Source of the DNA: Symsagittifera roscoffensis
Taxonomy: Eukaryota; Xenacoelomorpha; Acoela; Convolutidae
Direction: 5' to 3'
Assembly (NCBI RefSeq): GCF_963678635.1
Contig: NC_087071.1
Coordinates: 32,042,141-32,106,140 of the forward strand
DNA length: 64,000 nt
Below, in pieces: positions 12,501-24,500 of this stretch. Position numbers and translations under genes: made by a program. Below the pieces are notes generated by a model that saw only the letters and a program-made list of their open reading frames with translations, was not told where the DNA came from and ran no database searches. Position 1 is the stretch's first letter, and every line of letters starts with the position of its first letter.

Positions 12501-15500
12501 ATCTGAAAAAAAAACTATTATTTGGAATTGAAGAAGACAAACGAAAGTCCGTCAATTGAAGTTTTGCCACAAAAAAAACATTCGGACATGTATTGATTCG
12601 AAAAAAAACCAATTCCCACCGGGATTCCAATTTCAAGCATTCGGCTCCAAATGCATGCGCATTGCAAATAGACAACAGGGTAATGAGCATGGAACTTATT
12701 GAAACCAGCGTGTAACGCACCTCCGGTACTCGAAATAAACCGCATATATTGGAAATGAAATCTGCATTCTTTGAGTGTACTCTGACAGCACCCAATTACA
12801 AGGTTCGTAATTACAAATTTTGCAAAGTTTTTTATTCAAGTTTTTTTTGTACAAATTTAGGAGAACCATAAAATTTTGTAAAGTTTTATCTGAGTTCTTC
12901 GAAAAAATTAAAATGAACTGAGAAACGTGATATATGGGAAAGTAAAAGCAATTGAACAGTCGCATTTGGACGCAAGATTTGCAACTTTTGAGAGTACTCT
13001 TACAGTACCCAACTACAACGCTGGGAAATTCAAATCTTGAGAAACTTCACCTTAAATTTTCTAAAAAAAAGATACTTATTGAGAACCAGAAAAAACTTCA
13101 CATTTCAAAAACTACCAAGATTTCAGCAGTCTTATTTGATGGCAATATTCGCAATCTTTGAACGTACTCTGACAGCACACAACTACAGGGTTGAGAAATT
13201 CACTTTAGTGAATTATTTTGTAATTTGAGTTTTCTGAAAAATTCCAAAAAATTCAAAAAAAATTGTCTATCGTCTTATCTCTTTAAGTAAAAAGATTTGG
13301 GCATTCTTAATTGAAGGCAGAACTTCCAACCCCTGAAATTACTCTGACTGCCCCCAACTACAGGTTAGGAATTTCAAGATTTCAAAAAAAAATAATTTAA
13401 TTTTCATGAAACATTTTTGAAAAAAGCACAAAAAAAGTCATATCTGGAAAACTGCAACATTTTGAGCAGTCAAATTCGGAGGCAAAAATTGCAACTCCTG
13501 AGAGTACCCTGAGAGATTCCAATAGCAGTATTGAGATCTTCAACGTTTTGGAATATTTGAACATCTACGTTTTTTGAAAATTACGAAAACTACAAGGATT
13601 TGAGCAGTCATATTTGGAGGCAAAAATTGAACTCCTGAGATAACCTTGACAGAGCCTCGCCATAGAGACACGAATATCAAATTTTGTGAAATTTTTTATA
13701 TCTGAACTTTCTGAAAAACATTTTAAAAAATCCAAAAAAAAACGTCATATCTCGAAAACTACAAGGATTTGAGCAGCCATGATCAGAGGCTAAAATTCGC
13801 AACACCTGAGAGTACCCTCACAATATCCAACAACAGGAAAGAGATCTTCAACGTTTTGGAATCATTGAAAATCTAAGTTTTTGAAAAACTTTTGAAAAAG
13901 TCATAAAAAAATCGTCATATCTCGAAAATAACAACTAATTTCAAACTTTATGGAAAAAAACCTTAACCATAGCAATATACGATATAGCTTAAACGTAAAA
14001 AAAATTATTTTGTTAAATATGCAAAAATAATACGTTGAAAAAGCCTAAACATGGCGAGATAGTGAAGCCCGCATTTAAATATATAATAGATAGATGAAAG
14101 TTAAAAAATTAGGAGACGGGTAGACAGACACAATCATATTGATTAAAAAAGCAGGTATACAGACAGACAGACAGAAAATTTAATGACCTTGCGGAAAACT
14201 AATTGAAAAATTTTCGTAAGCATTGCAATATGATATAGCTTAAACATGAAAAAATCTTTCGTTAAACGTGCAAAATTATTATGCTTAAACATTGGAGAAA
14301 GCTGTCACTCGCATTTAAATATAGTATAGATAGATAGATAGATAGATAGATTAGATTTCATAACAAACCAGTTCTAGTTCTTATAGATTTGTGGAAAAAG
14401 TTCTTTAAGGAAAAACCGTCCTGTTCCCGATAACAAAAATCACTTGTTTCCATAAATAAGAATCACTGACCCGCAGATCTAATTAAGGTTATTTTTATCT
14501 GTCCCCACGGAAAACTTTCGACACAGGCAAAGCGGAGCTTACACCACTCGTGATACAACAATCATAAAAAGCATAGGTCGAAAAAATTGAAAATATTGGA
14601 AAATTAACTAAGTGAACCAGAATTTTCGTATATCTCGATGATGGAGACCTAGGGCCCATCTAAAACTGGAGATACATGTTTGATATTTTTTGAATTTTTT
14701 CTACTGATGCGGGACGAAAAGCGTAATTTGAAATATTTGACTTTGGCCAAAACCTTAAATGCTTCTCTGATAAAATGAGTGAGATTGAAAAATTTGAGAT
14801 ATTGGAATTTTCCTATAGACAAAAAATTTTCTTACAAAAAACTAGAGTCGCTTAAATTTCTCTTAAAAAGCTGGGCGTGGCTTTATAAAGGTAATCTGTT
14901 GTGTCGATTAAACCCATGATATCAGATTTAGCAGGATAATTATCGAGAAAAGTCCACAAAAAACTCAACAAATTAGAAAGTTGACACTTCTGAGAATCAT
15001 AGTATTTTATTTTCAAAAATGGGCGTAGCCACTTGTCCAGAAGAGATTCACCCAAACTGCAATTTTGATTGAAATCAAAAACCCAGGTTTGGCAGGGTGG
15101 TTCACAAAAAAAATCAAAACGTTTCGAAAAACGGTCAAAAACTCATAATTTTGACTTTTACGAGGGCCATAATTTTGGGTCAAAAAAAGTTGGGCGTGTA
15201 TGCAAAGAAGATACTGACTAACAGTTCTTTGGATTGAACCCAAAATCTCAGATATGGGAGTGTATTTTTTTGGTAAAATTCCAAAAAAAAGTTGAAAAAA
15301 AACACTAAAAAATCAGAAAATAGACTATTCCGAGAACGATAACATTTTGTGTCCGAAAATTGTGAGTGGCCGCTAATGCAAAGAGCTTCCAACAAACCGT
15401 TATCTCTATTGAGCCACAACCTCAGGTTTGGGAGGTTTAGTTTTCGAGAAAAGATTCAAACACGGTCAAAAAAATTCCGAGTGCCATAATTTTGCTTTGA

Positions 15501-18500
15501 AAAAAGTGTCAGCGTAGCCGCTTATGAAAGGGAGATTTTCAAATCCGTTCTATTCATTGAAACCAAAATCTCAGACTTGATAGGTTGGTTTTTGAAAAGC
15601 GAAAAAAAATCAAAAGCATCGGTCAAATATTCCCCCACAGACTGTTTCGATGGCTGTAGCTAAATGGGTAAAGCAAAAAGAGACCAGAGGCGTATGCACA
15701 AACACAAGAATGTAGACGATCTTTCTACGATACTTTTTTTAATTTAAACGGTAGAAGGGTTTTTGAGAAAAAAAAAACTAAATTTCTCAAAAAGTCAAAC
15801 AGGAATTCTAGGCAACAATGCCAAGCAAGAAATTTGAAACTCAAATAAGCAACTGATTAAAACTTACGAAGCCGACCATCTTTGAGCAGAAACCAGTTGA
15901 GCCGAATAAAAAAACTGATTTTGTACAAAAAAACTTTCACAAGTCCCTCTGAAACTACCCTGTAGTAACTAGTACCCATCCAGTAGTTAACTTTGAAATT
16001 TCAGAAAACTTGAGCATGTCAGCTGCATGGTGATTCAAATGATGTTGTTAAACTATTTGTTAACCCGAAAGAAAAGTCTACATTCCGATTTGATAACGCT
16101 TATCTCATACGTAAAAAAATTTCCAGTCGTTCTGGATTGACTAAAATGCCTCAATAACCCTGAAATCAAAGAAGTTAACATTTCCCAAATTTATTTTCTA
16201 AAAGCCAAACTAATTATTGATAGTTGTGCGTTAAACGAACAAATTGTCTGGCAGGTTGCGGGACTACAGTGATAAAAATCATTTCTATCCACTTTCCTGT
16301 TGGTTTAAAGGGAAACTGAATTAGGTAGAAAATTATATGAATGAGAGGGCAAAAAGTGAAGAAAAATTAGAGAAAAAAGGAAGTAGTATTTAATTTGAAG
16401 GGTAGTCTCATCTTACTTCCCTGAGTTGACCTGAAAAAAAAATTCTAGGCCGAATCAAGTCAGAAAAAACTTCATTATGATAACGCATTTGACCCCCATG
16501 AGCTGTCTTTGATGTACTCAAAAATCACCAAAAAATTCAACCCGACGCCATACAGCCTCCCAATCAATTCATAAATTAACTCGGAACAATAATATCAGTT
16601 TCTGAATTTTAGAAGCTTGCCGGTAAAAACAGTGATCAAACTGTGTTTATACTTTCATCTGAAGCTAAGGTGGGGCCATTATACAATTTAGCAGACATCG
16701 CATACTGATATTTTGTATGAAATTAAAAAGCAAGTCTCATTTTGAAAACTTCAAAAAACTTAGTCGGAAAATCGGAAACATCAAGCTGCGCTTGAGCTTT
16801 GAACTGAAGCAACGGTTCGGCCTTTATACAAAAAAAAAACGTTTCCAAATACTTCTACAAAACCTTCGGGGAAAAAATCCCCATTCACGCTGTTTCTTAT
16901 TATATCTCAAAGAAATGGCAGGACAACGTGCATTGCTTTAATGCTGTTATTCCCTTACATATTCATTTGCATTTTCGTCTTTTGACTAAAAGTTGTCTTC
17001 ATTTTATTTCCAATTATTTGAGCAACAAAATTTCACCACATTAACAATGATTTCCCTAATATTGTCGTTTTTGATGATTTTAGCTTCTAGAGCTCAACAT
17101 TTGTGTCCAAATGGCTTCGAAAAGAACGAAAAAATTCCAGGGAAATGTTTGCATAAGAGCGAGACTGACTTCAGTTCCTTTTTTGATGCCTTGGACTACT
17201 GCAGAAATAGGTGAGTGCACTTATAACGTTTCAAGATCAAATGACACTAACACAATTTTGAAATTGAAAAAATAGCTTTTTCGTATTAAATAGGGGAGTA
17301 TTTCGGGAGGGAGCCTACCATGCCCTTTTGGCACTACTTCTAGCACCTTCTAAAATAAATTCGCCTGCCACATTAACACTTTGTGACAAAAATTTTTTCG
17401 AGCCGATCTTAAAAAAGCCTAGATCCAAAGGACCTGAAAGACAAAACACAGTTTACACTGTGGCTTAAGTTTTTTCTCACCAAATTTTACTTGTATTGAT
17501 ATCATTAAAACTCCACTAACTTAATCCTCAAAAAAATTCAATTTTGTCTCTTGAAATGTATATCGAGCTCAAATATAACTGATCTTTTGATCTTTATTAT
17601 ACCTCCTAAAAACTTAAATATATTGACATCTCTTCAATTCAACTCAGCGATCAAATCAGACTGTCAATGCCAATAGATTTTTTCGCCAATATTAATTTAC
17701 AAATTCTAGGCTATCGTTTACGTATAAGACCATTAACGCATATCTATAAATAACCGATTGCTTGCCGAAAACTGACCAAATTTGAACAGACTTACACGCA
17801 TGCAATGTACTTAATGAACTGCATTTCTGATCGGCCTTTAAAATCCAAGAGAACCTATTAGCTCGTATGAATTTGTTTATTTGTCGGTCTGCAAAAAAAA
17901 CTTCTTGAACAAATCATACACTTTGGCTAAGTGAAACTCTATTGCTTAGATACAGTTCCGATATCGCTGAAATGAGAACAGTTGATGAAATGGTTGCTCT
18001 GAGAGAAATGCTTCCGCTCAAACTCTCTCATTATATATGGGTGAACTACGCTGACATTGAGCTCACAGCTTCAATCAAAGGAGCAAACAGACCACCTTTT
18101 CTTCAATCCTCTTACTTCGGAAGCCGGTCTTCTTTGGAAAAAGTCAATGAAGATTACTGGAATGATCATCACAAAAAGGAGGACTTTCGTCAAGCAGGTG
18201 AACATTGTGCGATTGTGGGCCAGTGTGACAATTCAAGGTGCAACAAGGTTGCTATGCACGATTGGCCATGCACGGGACGAGCAGCAAACAAATGGAGCTT
18301 AATTTGCTCGATTGACGAAGCAACACTTGCTGAGCACATTGAACGATTAGATGATACCAACTAACTGTTTTCACTCTATATAGCTTCATCCTTCTGGGCA
18401 GAAAACAAGTCCGTTTTCAAGTCATCATCCTCATTTTAGATCACTTTTGGTTCTGGGCTAGGCTTGGGTAATCACAACTAAGCTCCACTAACTTTAAAAT

Positions 18501-21500
18501 ATAAAATCAACATAAAACATATAAAAAACATATACAGCCTTTTGATAGGAGATTATTCATAGGTCTATTCAATTTCTCTAGACACTGAATCAGTTACTTC
18601 AACCGTTCAAGCCCTTGATCAAACACTGAAAACTGTGAAAATTTTTGTCAAGCCTGATCAATGCGCAGAACTCTCATTAAAACTGCATATGATTTCACAA
18701 ACTGCAGTCAAGTCAAGTTGATTTGAAAACTACCAATTGACCATTTGCTTGACCTGGCCACAAATTAAGGAGACATTTTCTAATCGTGTACGTTTTTTCC
18801 ACACAAATTTAGGAACAATAAAAACACGTGGTAAGAAAAGCGGTGAAATGTCAAATTGAAGCCAAGTGATACGTCTCGATTTTCATTTTCAAAGTGCATT
18901 AAAAAAAACCGAATAAAGCCAACAGCCGGCCAGAAAATAGTCAAGAAACACAAAGCAAATCTTCATTCTGATTTCTTTCTAAAATATTCCATGGACTCGC
19001 TTCGAACAAAATATGCAATTTAATTTAAGCGCATGAAAATGACAATTAGTATATTTTTCCAAAAACATCAAAATTGGCATAGTGATAGAGCGTTCAATCT
19101 TTCAGCCGGGATTTCTCGTTTAAGAGTCTCCTGTCGCATCTGGGTCATTATTTCAGTTAATAGCACAGAATCTACTATAGTGCTACTATAGTGATACATT
19201 GAAAAAAGCGCTCGATCGGTTCTCCAGTTTTTGACTAGACAAACAAAACATTTTTAGATTATCGTCGACAATTTTCGGTTCTAGGCTGTTCGTGGGTTAT
19301 TGATAAGAGATAATAATGATACTCGGATTGGCATGTTGAGCGCATCTTTAAAGTTGGCTTTTTAGGAAGTAAAACAAACTATAGATATATAGACTGATGT
19401 ATGCTTGGTTGTAGTTTCCCTGCTAATAAAATGATATCCCTCAGACTGATTAAAAATAACGCGCATGTTTTTACCACGAGGCTACCAATTTAGATTTACA
19501 ACTAAATCAAACCATTTTTTTTATTTGAAAAATCGCGTCTTGATTGATTGATTTTGGGATCAAACGTAAAATTTCGACAAGGTCAAAAGAAGACAAGAAG
19601 CTTTCAAAATCATTCTCTTCACTTTAACCGTCAGTTTTACTAAGTCACAAATGTCGCTTTCAAGATAATTTACATTTAACCAACCAAATTCACTTCAAAT
19701 AATCTCTTCGAGTAAAATCAATAAAGCATCAAAAGTAACAACATTATCATGTTATACTTTAACCAACAAAAAGCCAAGGATTGAAAGTATGGCAGACGCA
19801 AAATCTGTTGTTTACCTTCTTATTACATAGCAAACACTGCGTCTTCATTTGTACTCAATTCAGTAACCGCAGTTAATAATGAAATTAGCAACCAACGGTA
19901 CAAGGTTTTCAAAAAATTTCTCCTTTAACTGAAAAATTAATTAGATTTGTAAATATTGAGCCTTATGACATTTGTAAATAAATGACGAAAAAAATTGAAG
20001 TAAAATAAATATAGCTGGTTTCCAAGAAAGCAAAAGACAATGTTTTGCTTACAGTAGTCTAAGTTCAGCAACTGAAAAATGAGAAACTAAAAACATAGCC
20101 AACATAGTCAATGAAAGCAACGAAAAAAATAAATGTCCTTAACAATCTTTGGAATTCTAGAACAATTCCTGATTTTTTCAATCGTTTTAAACCTGAATTT
20201 GGTTTGAGTAATCTTAAACTCCCAAGGAGTTCCCTTTCCTTTTTTCAGTCTACATGAGAGCATTAAAATTTAAATTATCAAACATTAAGATTAATCAAGA
20301 TAAATCTAGCTTTGATTTAGAGGTCAATGTAGGCACTCAGACAATGGTTAAAAGTGTTCACATGCTTGAATTATGTTGGCGTGACCTGACTGTTCGCTTT
20401 ACGCTTTCAATCAAGCAAAAGCACGGTTTAGACCAAAGCGGACTATTATTTTACTGTAAATAAAGCAAATCTTTTATTTACTCTCGTGTTTTGTTTTTGA
20501 TAAAGGCATTCGAGAAGATGAAGTTGGTTCACTATTATGTCTACTCTTTTATGGCAAAGTAATAAACGCTCAAGTATCAGATTCAAGATGGCGTACAAAT
20601 GGCTGGCAACTATGCATAACGGCGGATGTTCAACAAGCCGCCATATTTAGAAACCGTCATATCTTTAGATGGAATTACATCAGAATTAAGTAATACTTGC
20701 ATAATAACAGTGACAATGTGTTTCTATGCTGCATAACATTAATTTTCGGCTTATTGGAATAGTTATCTTATTTTCGAGTGGTTGGCCTTTCGGCTTGTTG
20801 GTCTACCACCATGCTAAACAAACTAGCGGGTTGTCGTAATTACGAGTAAGATGCGAGTTCTTTCATTAAGCAAAAGCTCAAAGCGAACGAATTATCGAAT
20901 AGATTTTGCAAACATTAGATAGTGCGAAACATATATTACAAGTTTTAGAAACAGAGTCAAGCTTCGCTTCGCAAACACTAGCGCGAACACGACAAAAAAG
21001 CAGCTTTATCAAGCCGAATAAGAAAAAGTAGAAATAAGCCTCGAATTAGCAAGAAATTCGGCTACGCCTAAGATTCGAACCCGCGACCTAGAAATTATCA
21101 CACCCTAGCCACTCAGATATGGAAGCTTAATAGGCAATAGCACACACTAATCAGAAATAAAGCAGAGAACAGATGCTATGCAATTTCCAATGCTACATTG
21201 AAATTTCCGATTAAGTGAACACTTTTTATGAACCCTTTTATTTGCAAGTTAGGTTAGAAAAAAAGAAGGTTCAAAACAATACACTAAGCTGACAATAGTG
21301 TAATATTGGTAAAAATATTCATGCCTCTAAGAATTTAAACACAACTTCCAAAACAAAAACTAAAAATAAGTTTCAAAACTCAATTAAACTGAGGCGAGGT
21401 AGCAACTTTTCTTGGAGGAAAAACGTAAGCACCTCGTGAGCGCAAAAAAGCTACTTAACAGGAACATGTACCTACTAGCAACTAGGGAAAAAACATCACC

Positions 21501-24500
21501 AACAAACAGCTGGAAAATGTGCCAACAGCTGGAAAGCTTGTCAACAAACAGAAAAAAATTTGAACTTTAACTTTCGAAAATTGAAGAAAAAAATATCACG
21601 ATGAAGCTCACTAAATTTCAAAAAATTACAATCAAAAATTTTTCCATTAAACTAGACCATTGAGAGAATTGTGGATCAACCGTTTGTTATTCCGCTGATT
21701 ATTGCTAAAAAGGGGAGTGGAAAAGACCCAGATAAAATTCTGTAACATCGTTTTTTAAGACTTTTCCCTGAAAAGGAAACAAAAATCATCACGACCTATG
21801 TAAGTATCTTCACTGCGTTCATTGACACTTATAAATTTTAGACAGCTAGAGCCCAGGAATTTGAGGCCAAAAAATAATAAAACTTTTGATAGTGTTTTAT
21901 CTAGCATTTTCCTTTTCTAGCAGTTTTATCGCAGTTCGGTTTTTAAATTGACAATTTAGGTACTCAGAGGCGAATCACAGCTTCACATGGCTTGCGAGTT
22001 GCGATACAGACACACATACGCGAATAGCCTAGTCAAAGACCCAGCAGAACTGGAGTAGACGATATGATAATGCTACTCGGAGTAAAACAAATAGTAAAGC
22101 TCTGATTTGAATAAAAACTACTTGAAATGAATTTCAAAAAACAATTTCAAATGAATTACAAATAAATTGCCAGGAAGGTATTCAAATTTGACATCTCGCA
22201 AAATCGAGTATGTAAAAACTGATGCAGCAGGAATGTCAAGAAAAGTTACTTTAATTACAGATGGGGAAAATTTTCAATCCGAGAACTGTACAAAAGTCTA
22301 ATAACAGTAGCTTTGGTAGAGGCAGTAAGCTATCTGTGGTATTTTTTTCCATGATGTAAGAATAAATTACAAACTTGAAGAGCAAAAAAATATATATTTA
22401 TTGAACACAGAAGAGAAGCTGCACTTTGCGCAAGCATAAATGAGAATATGGTATAAAAAGCGCTAAAAGGGTCAGAATGTGAAAAAAAAAAGATTAAACT
22501 AATAAACTTTCATAAACCCTAATCAAACCCCGACCTCGAGATGTGACCTCCAAAGCTGTGACCTCGAGATTTTGTACCTCAAGTTCTCGCAACTGCGCCA
22601 GGGGAAAGAATGCTATCATTAGCCAACAATGATGCAGCTACAGATGCTAATAAATTGTCAATGCTATGCGGCAAAAATTCCACCAAATATAAATTAAACT
22701 AGTGATAAGTGTACATCAGAAGTCTTAAGTCTTTCCATATGTGCCGCGCTCGCTTTACGATCCGCAAACACTGGTCACAAATGAAGCAGAGAGCAGATGA
22801 TACAAAAAATCTAACGCTACAGATCGTCATAATAGCAAAAGTGCCACCAATTGAGCATTTTTTTACTTTGGAAAAAAGTAGTCTATTTAATACCAGTTTT
22901 GACTAAATTTCGAAAAATGGTCTTAAAGATCCTTGAATTTCAAGAGCAATTTATGATTGACTTTTTTAGACCCAATTTGAGAAAGCTGGATCAAAAGGTA
23001 AACTTTTTTCTTTGGGATACCTGAAAAACACAATCTCTTTCGTTACTAGAAGTTTCAAAGGTAATTCTATTATTTTGCTGGGAAATCTGATCATTAAAAA
23101 CCATTTTAGAAAAAAAAAGTCGACCACATTTTCCGTGACCCTTAAACTTTTGCAGTGCGATAGTGGAATTTGCCTTCTTTTTGACAAAGGAAAAGAACTG
23201 AACTTATAAAGAAAACAAAAGTCAAACCCTATACAAATTTTTCCTGAAAACGAAAAAAAAAAGAAATTTGTATGATTAACCTTTTTGGCCACACCGGGAA
23301 TTTTTTAAACGGCACCAAAATTACCCTAAAATTTCTTCGTTTTATTTTTAAGCGCAACATTAAGTTTAGACTCAAAGCAACGTTCCCAATAAACTTTCTT
23401 TCATCAAAAAAATTACTTTTTGTGCGCATAACGTAGTCCTGAATACACAAAAGAATGTTGCATTATAAATGTATTTATTTAATGACTTACTCAAAATTTC
23501 AAACTCGAAAAAATTAAAATCTTTGAAAATTTTCGCCAAAATTAATATGTTTTTATTTTCAGAATTTTGTTGGAGTAAGACATCTATGTTTCGGCCGTTT
23601 CTAATACATTGAACATGCGAGCCTTTAAACATCAGGACGATTTAAACATCAGGACGATTTAAACATCGGAACATGCGAAACTTTTAAACATCAAGCTTTT
23701 TGTGAAAAGGGTCTTTGTCACTAGAGCTGGGCAATTCCTAGAGCTAGGAAGAAACTAGAAGTAAAAAAAATTGATTTAAAAATAAAGGCTTATCAAGCAC
23801 TTACCATTTATGAAAAAAAACACTAAACAAAAACCTTTCAATATATTTTCTTATGGAATTGCATAATAATTGCTCCATTGTAGCATTTTCCATAGTACAT
23901 TATAGTCAACCTTGGGATACAATGTTATGCAGTAACAGTAAGTCAGATGAAATTCTATTGCTGCAAAAGAGCCACCAAATAAAGGAATACTTTTATTTGC
24001 CATAGGTTGGAAAAACTGGATTTCGTAATCTGACACTACGCTCACTAGTTTTCTCTTAAAGAAAACACGGCCAATCGAATACTGGAAAAGAGTAGAGAGC
24101 GCAAGTAAACATTAAAAAAAAACACTGAATTTCTTGCAAAAATCTCAATTCGAATTGCAAAGAAAAAATAGATGCCTTTTAGGCTCTTTGAATTTCTAGA
24201 ACAATTTATGATTGCCGCTTTTTTGATAACATGAACCCAACTTGAGAAAACTGGATCAACAGGAAAACTGGATGCGCTGGGGAAATCTTAAAAATAAATT
24301 CCGCTTTCGAAACTAGAAATCGTTCACGTTTTTTTTTGCGCCATTTCCACGTTCGTATTTGGAGAGTGCTACTTACGTCACTTTCAGCAGATGAATTTCA
24401 ATTGAACTCAAAAAGTGCGTTATACCTAGGTGCATCAAATTTTTAAGACTTTTTCCTGAAAAAAAAATCAGCAAGACCTATATAAGTCTTCACTACGCTT

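Noticed and set aside
12690-13960. A CRISPR-like array
   Set aside because: Units are long, diverged and lack constant repeats with unique spacers; the host is eukaryotic.
20254-20463. A 69-codon plus-strand frame as a small gene
   Set aside because: No signal peptide, domain, splice context or duplicate that would support it.
21061-21126. A genuine tRNA gene
   Set aside because: A and B boxes are good, but the acceptor and T stems do not pair, so I treat it as a tRNA-derived SINE.
23851-24045. A 64-codon minus-strand frame repeated identically at 24897-25091
   Set aside because: Identity is due to the tandem triplication. The frame lies in repeat B and is lost in the third unit; no coding signal.
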